A stretch of 14,592 nucleotides of DNA from Desulfobacteraceae bacterium. GTDB lineage: Bacteria; Desulfobacterota; Desulfobacteria; Desulfobacterales; UBA11574. Position 1 is the first letter of the stretch; the number at the start of each line of letters is the position of its first letter. The notes beneath the pieces were generated by a model. That model was not told where the DNA came from and searched no databases. It worked only from the letters and a program-made list of their open reading frames with translations. The DNA is taken from the NCBI GenBank assembly GCA_002868985.1, contig PKTV01000419.1, positions 1 to 14,592 on the forward strand, in the 5' to 3' direction. Positions 6,214 to 13,000 of this stretch are shown piece by piece. The position numbers were made by a program, and so were the translations under genes.

Positions 6214-7350
6214 ATGAAGAAGAAATTGTTAAAGGTGTTTGTTTTAGGGCTGATTCTGGTGCCATTTGTAATGAGCACTGCTGTTGCTAAAACCCTTAAA
6301 ATTGGCTCAATGAGTCCTTTGACCGGGCCGTATGCCGCTGATGGCAATGACATTGCCAATGGCGTGAAAACCGCTATCGCCATCATCGAAGCCGAAGGCG
6401 GTATTCCGGGTTATGACAAGATCGAGTTGTTTCCTCAGGACACGGCCTGCGATCCCAAACAAGCGGTGGCCGCAGCCAACAAACTCATTAATGAGGGTGT
6501 CGTCGGCGTTGTGGGAGCGTATTGTTCATCTTCGACCATTCCGGCTTCCGAGGCATTGAGCGAGGAAAACATCCCCATGATCACCCCGGCTTCGACCAAT
6601 GAAAAAGTGACTGAACGCGGACTTAAATACATGTTCCGCATGTGCGGAAGGGATGACGATCAGGCGGTGACGGCCGGAAAATTCATCAAGGAATATTTGA
6701 AGGCCAAGACCGTTTATATCGTTGACGACAAGACGACCTATTCCCAGGGGTTGGCTGAAAACGTCGCCAAAAAGTGCAAAGAACTGGGTGTTAAAGTACT
6801 GGTGCACGACCATGTCAACCAGGGCGACAAGGACTTTTCCGCTGTGCTGACCAAGATCAAGACTGCCAAGCCGGATCTTTTCTATATGAGCCTGCAAAAT
6901 TCGTCCTCCGGCAGTCTCATGGCCATTCAGGCCAAACGTTTCGGATTGAAAATGCCTATTCTGACACAGGATGCCGTTTATCACCCGCAATTTATTACCA
7001 TTGCCAAAGAGGCTGCCAAAAACGTGTACTTTACCTTTGGCTATGTGGACAAGAGCAAAGATTCCTTCAAGAAATACTATGCCAAATACACGAAGATGTT
7101 CGGCAAGCCCGGCGCGTATTCGGGTTATGCCTATGACGGCGCCTATGTCCTGCTGACGGCAATTAAAAAGGCCAAATCGACGGATCCGGCCAAAATAAAG
7201 GCCGAAATCATGAAGATGGAATTTGAGGGTGCCTCCAAGACAATCAAGTTTTTCCCCAACGGAGATTCCAGTTCCAATTACATCATCCAGATTGTAAAGG
7301 GTGATGAGTTCGTGCCTTACTGGAATCCGGAAACCGGAAAACTCTACTAA
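6214..7350 (+). CDS. livJ: Branched-chain amino-acid ABC transporter periplasmic binding protein
   Basis: A 378-residue periplasmic receptor that captures the amino acid and delivers it to LivH/LivM. A Sec signal peptide (positive MKKKLLK, hydrophobic core about 8-20, cleavage after AVA near residue 25) is followed by a two-lobed type I periplasmic binding domain (Peripl_BP_6). There is no lipobox cysteine, so the protein should be soluble. The binding cleft carries GAYCSSSTIPASEALSEEN, which matches the CSSSTQPAS region of E. coli LivJ/LivK, including the ligand-contacting serines and threonine. Two cysteines (TACDPKQ and AYCSSS) are placed like the conserved disulfide pair. AAGGAGG lies 6-7 nt before the ATG, the strongest ribosome binding site in the operon. 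Leu/Ile/Val is the family default; related receptors bind other amino acids or amides, so substrate is inferred. Confidence 0.93.
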   Translation: MKKKLLKVFVLGLILVPFVMSTAVAKTLKIGSMSPLTGPYAADGNDIANGVKTAIAIIEAEGGIPGYDKIELFPQDTACDPKQAVAAANKLINEGVVGVVGAYCSSSTIPASEALSEENIPMITPASTNEKVTERGLKYMFRMCGRDDDQAVTAGKFIKEYLKAKTVYIVDDKTTYSQGLAENVAKKCKELGVKVLVHDHVNQGDKDFSAVLTKIKTAKPDLFYMSLQNSSSGSLMAIQAKRFGLKMPILTQDAVYHPQFITIAKEAAKNVYFTFGYVDKSKDSFKKYYAKYTKMFGKPGAYSGYAYDGAYVLLTAIKKAKSTDPAKIKAEIMKMEFEGASKTIKFFPNGDSSSNYIIQIVKGDEFVPYWNPETGKLY

Positions 7351-7361
7351 CTGTAAACAGG

Positions 7362-7395
7362 GTGCTCCCCGGACCGATTCGGGGAGCATCTTTGT
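7362..7395 (+). terminator. Hairpin after livJ, partial terminator or mRNA stabiliser
   Basis: TGCTCCCC (7363-7370) pairs with GGGGAGCA (7381-7388). Inner pairs extend the stem to 11 bp with a CCGA loop, and the only following T-run is weak (ATCTTTGTGT). It starts 12 bp after the livJ stop and precedes livH. A GC-rich stem at this place usually protects the upstream message from 3' decay or stops part of transcription, giving more binding protein than membrane components. Confidence 0.7.
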
Positions 7396-7458
7396 GTACC
7401 CTCAGAACAGATGGCTTCCTTTTGAGGGACAATTAAGAGCTTCGTAGTAACTAATTTT

Positions 7459-8370
7459 ATGGAATTTTTTCTTCAGCAGTTGATTAACGGGATAACGCTG
7501 GGCGGGATATATGCCCTCATAGCCCTTGGATATACCATGGTTTACGGCATTATTCAGCTCATCAATTTTGCGCATGGTGAGTTTTTTGCCGCCGGCGGCT
7601 ATATGGGGGTCATCCTTTTAAGCTATTTGGCCGCACATGGATATATGACGACTCATCCGTGGTTGTGTCTGGGCGGAGCCCTGGTGCTGACCATGATCTA
7701 TTGTGCGGGCCTGGCCATGGCTGTTGAAAAAGTGGCGTACAAACCGTTGCGATATGCCTCCAGACTTTCGGTGCTTTTGAGCGCTCTGGGGATGTCGATT
7801 TTTTTGCAAAACGGGCTGATGCTGACCCAGGGAGTTTACGATAAGCCGTATCCGTCATCGTTGGGCCAGGGCGGTTTTGAATTCGGCATGATTACCTTGA
7901 GCTACCTCCAGATACTGATCGTTGCGGTTACCGTAATCCTTTTGGTGGGATTAAATGCCCTGGTTTTTAAAACCCGTATCGGCAAGGCCATGCGAGCGAC
8001 CGCCCAGGACAAGGTTATGTCGTCTCTGGTCGGCATCAACAGCAACAAGATTATCAGTCTGACATTTGCTCTGGGAGCCGGTCTGGCCGCCGCTGCAGGC
8101 GTCATGGTCGGACTCTATTATGGTTCGGTTCGTTACGATATGGGATTTATTCCCGGGATCAAAGCCTTTGCTGCCGCAGTTTTAGGGGGTATCGGCAATA
8201 TTACCGGAGCGATGCTGGGCGGACTGATTATCGGAATGGTAGAAATATTCGGTGCCGGCTATATTTCCGGGCAATACAAGGACGTTTTCGCTTTTATCAT
8301 TTTGATCGCGGTGCTCTACTTTATGCCGACCGGCATCATGGGCGAGAATATTGATGATACTCGAGTCTAA
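7459..8370 (+). CDS. livH: Branched-chain amino-acid ABC transporter permease LivH
   Basis: A 303-residue inner-membrane permease with about eight hydrophobic helices, one half of the LIV translocation channel. The N-terminus (LINGITLGGIYALIALGYTMVYGIIQLINFAHGEFF) is characteristic of LivH. The cytoplasmic loop that contacts the ATPases contains KAMRATAQDKVMSSLVGIN, the LivH form of the EAA motif. The C-terminal half has the conserved FAAAVLGGIGNITGAMLGG stretch. Length is normal. ATG 7459 has no strong ribosome binding site, and the 108-bp space after livJ contains the hairpin. Its 3' end overlaps the start of livM by 17 bp, so the two are translationally coupled. Confidence 0.95.
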   Translation: MEFFLQQLINGITLGGIYALIALGYTMVYGIIQLINFAHGEFFAAGGYMGVILLSYLAAHGYMTTHPWLCLGGALVLTMIYCAGLAMAVEKVAYKPLRYASRLSVLLSALGMSIFLQNGLMLTQGVYDKPYPSSLGQGGFEFGMITLSYLQILIVAVTVILLVGLNALVFKTRIGKAMRATAQDKVMSSLVGINSNKIISLTFALGAGLAAAAGVMVGLYYGSVRYDMGFIPGIKAFAAAVLGGIGNITGAMLGGLIIGMVEIFGAGYISGQYKDVFAFIILIAVLYFMPTGIMGENIDDTRV

Positions 8371-9580
8371 AAAAATCTGGAAAAACTATGCCATCGGGTT
8401 GGTCTGGCTCTTTGTGCTTCTGTGGCCGCTGCTGGGCATTCATGATGACGGCTCTTTAACCGTCGGTCGGGCCTTTAGGGTCTGGCTGTATGTTCTGGTC
8501 GCTACTTTTTTATGTTTAAGCCTGTATCTGCTGCACAAAAACGACATTTTGAAATGGGTCACTTCGCCGATGGCAAAAGTGAGAAATCGTGTGACGGCGG
8601 CTGCCGGGGCTTTGCCGAATTGGTTCTGGGTGCTATCGGTGCTGACAGGGGCCGTCTTGTTTCCCCTGTTTTCTCACCGTTATGCTCAGGATGTGGCCAT
8701 TAATGTTCTGATCTATGTATGTCTCGGACTTGGGCTGAATATCGTTGTGGGGCTGGCCGGAATGCTGGATCTGGGATATATCGCCTTTTACGGCGTCGGC
8801 GCCTATACCTATGCCCTGCTGAACCTCCAATATGGGATGTCCTTTTGGGTTGCGCTTCCTTTTGCTGCTTTTTTTGCCTGTATATCCGGATGTATCATCG
8901 GGTATCCCACGCTGAGAATGCGCGGTGATTATCTGGCGATCGTCACCCTGGGGTTTGGAGAAATCGTTCGCATTATTCTTAACAACTGGATGGAACTGAC
9001 CAACGGTCCCAACGGGTTATTGGGGATCAAACCCCCGGGAATTTACTACCCCAGTTTTGCCCAGGGTTTCAGTCTCGAGTTTTTATACCTAAAAAAGCTT
9101 CATTATTTGTATTATGTGATTTTGTTCCTTTGCATCTTTACGATCGTTGCCGTTTATCGGTTGAACTATTCTCGAATCGGAAGGGCCTGGGAGGCGATTC
9201 GGGAAGATGAAACCGTTGCGGAGCTTATGGGCGTTAATACGTTTCGGTTAAAACTTTTGGCGTACGCTATGGGAGCAATTTTCGGGGGTATTGCAGGCGC
9301 CTTTTTTTCCGCCAGGATGAGATTTGTCAGCCCGGAAAGCTTCAGTTTTTTAGAATCGGCGATGGTTCTGTCCATGGTCGTTTTAGGCGGCATGGCTTCC
9401 ATCCCGGGAATCATACTCGGCACCTTTGCCTTGATTGTTTTGCCGGAGGTTTTTCGCGAGGTTGAGCTGTATCGGATGCTGGCCTTTGGAGCGGCCATGA
9501 CTCTGATGATGCTGTTTCGGCCTGAAGGTCTTATCCCCGCCAAACGGGTCGGCACCCGATCAGAAGAACGGGGGGGCTAA
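8354..9580 (+). CDS. livM: Branched-chain amino-acid ABC transporter permease LivM
   Basis: A 408-residue inner-membrane permease, partner of LivH. An N-terminal extension of about 100 residues with two or three hydrophobic helices, as in the longer LivM proteins, precedes the core domain. The core begins at INVLIYVCLGLGLNIVVGLAGMLDLGY and includes GDYLAIVTLGFGEIVRI. The ATPase-facing loop is RAWEAIREDETVAELMGVN, followed by LSMVVLGGMASIPG. I chose ATG 8354, with GGGCGAG upstream (about 8340-8346), over the TTG directly in front of it. It overlaps livH by 17 bp and ends immediately before the GTG of livF, the close packing of a single operon. Confidence 0.95.
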   Translation: MILESKKIWKNYAIGLVWLFVLLWPLLGIHDDGSLTVGRAFRVWLYVLVATFLCLSLYLLHKNDILKWVTSPMAKVRNRVTAAAGALPNWFWVLSVLTGAVLFPLFSHRYAQDVAINVLIYVCLGLGLNIVVGLAGMLDLGYIAFYGVGAYTYALLNLQYGMSFWVALPFAAFFACISGCIIGYPTLRMRGDYLAIVTLGFGEIVRIILNNWMELTNGPNGLLGIKPPGIYYPSFAQGFSLEFLYLKKLHYLYYVILFLCIFTIVAVYRLNYSRIGRAWEAIREDETVAELMGVNTFRLKLLAYAMGAIFGGIAGAFFSARMRFVSPESFSFLESAMVLSMVVLGGMASIPGIILGTFALIVLPEVFREVELYRMLAFGAAMTLMMLFRPEGLIPAKRVGTRSEERGG

Positions 9581-10303
9581 GTGGTGGATCAGCCGATTCT
9601 CGAACTTAAAAATGTCTCTTCCAACTATGGCAACATCAGAGCACTGAAAGGGATTTCCCTCAAGGTTTTTCCCGGCGAAATTGTGACCATCATCGGGGCC
9701 AACGGCGCCGGCAAAACCACGACGTTGATGACCATTTGCGGGATCGTTCCTTTGAGGGAAGTGGAAATTTTCTATATGGGAGAGCCAATTCACGGCCGTG
9801 CGGCAGAAACGCTGCCGCCTTTGGGTCTTTGCCAGGTGCCGGAAGGGCGACGAATATTCCCCAGGCTCGCCGTGGAAGACAACCTGGAAATGGGGGCTTT
9901 TTTTCGCAAGGATCAGGATGAAATCCAGAAAGATATGGAGATTGTCTACAGCCTTTTTCCGGTGTTGAAAGATCGGCGCAAACAGCATGGCGGAACCCTT
10001 TCCGGAGGTGAGCAGCAGATGCTGGCCATCGGTCGCGCCTTGATGAGCAGACCCAAGGTCCTGCTTTTGGATGAACCGTCTTTGGGCCTGGCACCGCTTA
10101 TTGTGCGGAAAATATTTGAGATTATTGATGATATCAATAAAAAGAATCGAACGACCATTTTGCTGGTTGAACAGAACGCCAATCTCGCGTTACAAACGGC
10201 CGAAAGAGGATATGTACTGGAAACCGGCAGCATCGTCATGGAAGACGATGCCAAGATTTTGCTGAATGACCCCCGGATTAGAAAGGCTTATCTAGGAGAG
10301 TAG
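9581..10303 (+). CDS. livF: Branched-chain amino-acid ABC transporter ATP-binding protein LivF
   Basis: A 240-residue cytoplasmic ATPase, the second motor subunit of the LIV importer. Walker A is GANGAGKTT, the LivF-specific QVPEGRRIFPRL follows, then the signature LSGGEQQMLAIGRAL, Walker B VLLLDEPSLGLAP and the switch region LLVEQNANLAL, where Gln replaces His as is usual in LivF. The start is GTG at 9581, directly after the livM stop, with a G-rich stretch before it; a second GTG at 9584 is an equal alternative. The segment between Walker A and QVPEGRR (VPLREVEIFYMGEPIHG) is a little different from typical LivF but not disrupted. It is the last gene of the liv cluster; no strong terminator follows within 100 bp. 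Confidence 0.95.
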   Translation: MVDQPILELKNVSSNYGNIRALKGISLKVFPGEIVTIIGANGAGKTTTLMTICGIVPLREVEIFYMGEPIHGRAAETLPPLGLCQVPEGRRIFPRLAVEDNLEMGAFFRKDQDEIQKDMEIVYSLFPVLKDRRKQHGGTLSGGEQQMLAIGRALMSRPKVLLLDEPSLGLAPLIVRKIFEIIDDINKKNRTTILLVEQNANLALQTAERGYVLETGSIVMEDDAKILLNDPRIRKAYLGE

Positions 10304-10336
10304 AGATTTGTTTTGTCCTGAAAAACCTGGTCCTTC

Positions 10337-10385
10337 CCCGCCAAGGCGGGATCTTGGATGGGCCATGCCTGTCCCGCATTGCGGG
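10337..10385. repeat. Pair of CCCGC/GCGGG palindromes after livF
   Basis: CCCGCCAAGGCGGG (10337-10350) and CCCGC-ATT-GCGGG (10373-10385) lie 22 bp apart, 34 bp after the livF stop. The second has the same arms as the palindrome at 1480-1492. They resemble REP-type extragenic palindromes. They could act as a 3' mRNA stabiliser for the liv transcript; the lack of a T-run argues against a classical terminator. Confidence 0.55.
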
Positions 10386-10430
10386 GGCCAGAGTTCTTTG
10401 GCTCTGTCTGAAGAATCGCTGCAAGAGTTT

Positions 10431-10655
10431 GAAGTGAACTAAAGTTTAAAGTGAGCTAAAGCCCGCCCTGGTGCGAATCGGTAATATATTGATCTGACTT
10501 ATATATCAATACAAACTTGAATTTTTTTGGTATAAAGTATTGGTGATCGGTCTGGGCCAGGGTTAAGGAATTCTGTCAATTATATAAAAACATCGGAGCG
10601 AAGCGACACCATAACTTCACTGTTTAATACGGGATAAATAGGCACTTTTAACTTA
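10431..10655. repeat. AAGTGARCTAAAG repeats with inverted arm
   Basis: AAGTGAACTAAAG (10432-10444) is repeated with one difference as AAGTGAGCTAAAG (10449-10461). On the far side of an AT-rich centre the complement again contains this motif: GTTTAAAGTG (10444-10453) matches the inverse of 10643-10652 at nine of ten positions, and a CTTCACTG stretch near 10616-10623 reads as CAGTGAAG on the complement. A copy of AGCGAAGCG lies at 10597-10605. Together with the palindromes before it and a small hairpin after it, this accounts for most of the 418-bp gap between livF and the second DMT gene. No gene is seen in it. Confidence 0.6.
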
Positions 10656-10666
10656 TACGGTTTTGA

Positions 10667-10688
10667 GTAAAATATCCCCTTTCAGGGG
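10667..10688 (-). terminator. Weak hairpin after the second DMT gene
   Basis: On the minus strand CCCCT-GAA-AGGGG (10688-10676) is followed by ATATTTTA. The stem is only 5 bp, so this is a weak candidate terminator for the DMT gene that ends at 10722. Confidence 0.3.
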
Positions 10689-10721
10689 TAACCCAATGCC
10701 GGGCCCTCTGGACTCGGATAT

Positions 10722-11669
10722 TTACTCCTTTGTATGGCGTTGAGCACGAATAACGCTCGGTGCCTTGTCGTCTTGTTCCTGATTCAGTTGAAGCAAAATG
10801 ATGGATGCGATAACGATAAGGCCACCGGTGATCTGCGGGATTTCCATAATTTCATTGAGAAAAATATAAGATATTATGCCGGCGGTAATGGGTTCTATGG
10901 TTGCGGTAATGCTGGCACGGGTGGAGCGGATCAGGTTAATGCCCTCCAGATAAAGACCGAAAGGAACGAGTGTCCCCATTACTCCGATATACAGAATCCA
11001 CATCCATTGCACGGGTGAGTAGGCGTGCATGAAGGCTTCAAGGGGAGGGTGCAGGATGTTCCAGACCAGCGCACCGAAAAACAACGCGTAAAAGAGAACC
11101 GTCCAGGGATTGTAGCGGCGCATGCCGTATTCACCGTGAATCGCATACCAGGCGAAGGTTAAGGCCGATAAAAGCCCGCTAATGATTCCAACGATATTCA
11201 TGGAAAGAATCTCTAAATTGTAGGCTCCGACAACCAGATAACAACCGAATGTAGCACCGACAAGAGCGATCAGCGTTAAACGGCTCAGTTTTTCGCGCAT
11301 AAACACAACGGAATGCAGGGCGATAAAACTTGGGGCCAGATACTGAAGCAAGATCGCGGCCGCCACTTTTATTTTGCTGATGGTAAACAGATACGTAAAC
11401 TGGACGCCGGCCATCCCCACGGTACCGAACAGGATAAAATACAAAATATCCTTACGGGATATTTTTAGCAGGGAAGAAAAACGGAAAAATAGGCATAGAA
11501 ACAATAATGCTGCTGAAATGGTCAGCCGCATCTGGACCAGCTGAAAAGGGGTAATGCCGCTGTTAAATAAAAATTTGGCCGATGATCCCGACAAACCCCA
11601 CATCAAGGCGGCCAGAACAACATAAAGATAGCCCCGTCTATGGTTGTTAATAGATTTTATGGATTTCAC
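10722..11669 (-). CDS. EamA/DMT superfamily permease (second copy)
   Basis: A 315-residue inner-membrane protein with ten predicted helices in two EamA repeats (about residues 13-145 and 155-292). The N-terminal half carries LYVVLAALMWGLSGSSAKFLF and QMRLTISAALLF. The C-terminal half ends with ASITATIEPITAGIISYIFLNEI, both typical of the family. A polar, charged tail of about 20 residues follows the last helix. It is only distantly similar to the first DMT protein of the window, so it is not a recent duplicate. The start is ATG 11669 with a modest AAAGTG upstream. It is divergent from the alanine dehydrogenase gene with a 173-bp shared control region, which makes an amino-acid or metabolite export role attractive but unproven. 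Confidence 0.92.
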   Translation of the reverse strand: MKSIKSINNHRRGYLYVVLAALMWGLSGSSAKFLFNSGITPFQLVQMRLTISAALLFLCLFFRFSSLLKISRKDILYFILFGTVGMAGVQFTYLFTISKIKVAAAILLQYLAPSFIALHSVVFMREKLSRLTLIALVGATFGCYLVVGAYNLEILSMNIVGIISGLLSALTFAWYAIHGEYGMRRYNPWTVLFYALFFGALVWNILHPPLEAFMHAYSPVQWMWILYIGVMGTLVPFGLYLEGINLIRSTRASITATIEPITAGIISYIFLNEIMEIPQITGGLIVIASIILLQLNQEQDDKAPSVIRAQRHTKE

Positions 11670-11769
11670 TTTCTGTAGATCACTGAACTATTGTATTAAC
11701 GTGTTGATAAGGCAGAAAAATACACAAAACCGTTCATGTCGAAGGCCTTGAAGAAATCACAACATTACG

Positions 11770-11798
11770 AAACAGTTAGGCTGGATGTCAAACTGTTT
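11770..11798. promoter_or_regulatory. Perfect inverted repeat AAACAGTT-N13-AACTGTTT upstream of ald
   Basis: Two 8-bp arms (11770-11777 and 11791-11798) lie about 45 bp before the alanine dehydrogenase start, between the divergent genes. The arm and spacer lengths suit a dimeric regulator spanning two helical turns. A few T residues follow the right arm, but the stem is AT-rich, so a terminator is less likely than an operator. A possible -10 (TAGAAT, 11801-11806) follows directly. Confidence 0.4.
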
Positions 11799-11842
11799 TT
11801 TAGAATATAGCTTTCCATTTATCATGTCACAAGGAGGATAAT

Positions 11843-12955
11843 ATGCGAATTGGTGTCCTAAAAGAGATAAAAACTAAAGAACATCGGGTTGCCGTTACGC
11901 CGGAAGGTGTCGAGCAGATGCGGGAACATGGACATGAAGTTTTCGTTGAGATTGATGCCGGTAATGGATCTGATTTTTCTAACAAAGAATATGAAACGGC
12001 CGGGGCAACAATTTGCAGATCTCCGGAAGAAATTTACCAGAAAAGCGAAATGATTATGAAAGTAAAAGAGCCGTTGCCCGTTGAATATCCGTTGATAAAA
12101 AACGGGCAAATTATATTTACTTATTTTCATTTTGCTGCGTCAATAGAACTTACCAAAGCCATTATGGATTCGGGGGCTGTCGCCATAGCCTACGAAACAG
12201 TGGAACGGGAGAACGGTTCATTACCGCTTCTGACCCCCATGAGTGAAGTTGCCGGCAGACTGTCTATCCAGGAGGGGGCCAAATATCTGGAAAAGACGTA
12301 TGGCGGTTGTGGCGTTCTCCTAAGCGGTGTACCGGGAGTAGAACCCGGCACCGTTTTGATTATCGGCGGCGGTATTGTTGGAACCAATGCTGCCAAAGTC
12401 GCCTGTGGCCTTGGTGCAAAGGTGTACCTGCTGGACAACGATCCTGAACGGCTTCGTTATCTGAGCGATATCATGCCCAAAAACTGTTTTTTGGTTATGT
12501 CGAGTCCGGGAACCATTAGAAGACTTTTAAAAGAGGCGGATCTCGTTGTGGGAGCGGTTCTTATCCCCGGAGCTGTTGCTCCCAAGTTGATTTCCCGCGA
12601 AATGTTAACGTTAATGAAGAAGGGGTCGGTTATTGTTGACGTGGCCATTGATCAGGGCGGGTGCGTTGAGACGGCAAAACCCACAACTCACGACAATCCC
12701 ATATATGAGGTGGATGGCGTCGTTCATTACTGTGTAGCAAATATGCCCGGGGCGGTTTCATATACTTCGACCAAAGCACTTACCAATGTAACGCTGCCGT
12801 ATGCCCTTGAAATCGCGGATAAGGGATATGAAAATGCAGCATTAGAAAACCCGGAGATTGCCAAGGGTATTAATATAATCCAAGGGAAGGTGACTTATAA
12901 AGCTGTGGCAGAAGCTTTTGGGCTGGAGTACTGGGCGCTGGAATCCCTATTATAA
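11843..12955 (+). CDS. ald: Alanine dehydrogenase (NAD-dependent)
   Basis: A 370-residue cytoplasmic enzyme interconverting L-alanine + NAD and pyruvate + ammonium + NADH, of normal length for the family. Substrate and catalytic residues are all present: R15 in TKEHRVAVTP, K75 in KVKEP, H96 in TYFHFA and D270 in VDVAIDQGG. The Rossmann loop is IIGGGIVGTNAA (173-184), with D198 in YLLDND at the end of the second strand favouring NAD over NADP. The MPGAVSYTSTKALTN segment is also a family hallmark. AAGGAGGA (11831-11838) gives a strong ribosome binding site 4 nt before ATG 11843. The gene stands alone, divergent from a DMT permease and convergent with the HAD gene, and is probably used for alanine catabolism or for ammonium/redox balance. 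Confidence 0.97.
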   Translation: MRIGVLKEIKTKEHRVAVTPEGVEQMREHGHEVFVEIDAGNGSDFSNKEYETAGATICRSPEEIYQKSEMIMKVKEPLPVEYPLIKNGQIIFTYFHFAASIELTKAIMDSGAVAIAYETVERENGSLPLLTPMSEVAGRLSIQEGAKYLEKTYGGCGVLLSGVPGVEPGTVLIIGGGIVGTNAAKVACGLGAKVYLLDNDPERLRYLSDIMPKNCFLVMSSPGTIRRLLKEADLVVGAVLIPGAVAPKLISREMLTLMKKGSVIVDVAIDQGGCVETAKPTTHDNPIYEVDGVVHYCVANMPGAVSYTSTKALTNVTLPYALEIADKGYENAALENPEIAKGINIIQGKVTYKAVAEAFGLEYWALESLL

Positions 12956-12957
12956 AT

Positions 12958-12999
12958 TGATGATTGATGACGGATGATTTACGATTGATGATTGACGCG
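12958..12999. repeat. Six in-phase degenerate 7-mers (TGATGAT type)
   Basis: The 45-bp gap between the convergent ald and HAD genes is almost entirely a 7-bp periodic repeat: TGATGAT, TGATGAC, GGATGAT, TTACGAT, TGATGAT, TGACGCG. It starts one base after the ald stop codon and ends one base before the HAD stop. No terminator is present in the gap. Confidence 0.75.
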
Positions 13000-13000
13000 A

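Noticed and set aside
6526..7389. 287-residue ORF antisense to livJ
   Set aside because: It mirrors the codon bias of livJ and contains no domain I recognise; livJ has signal peptide, binding motif and ribosome binding site.
9560..10094. Two long antisense ORFs over livF
   Set aside because: Shadows of livF, which carries all ABC motifs in frame.
10487..10511. 7-bp dyad TATTGAT-N11-ATCAATA in the livF to DMT gap
   Set aside because: AT-rich, short, not next to a gene start and likely by chance.
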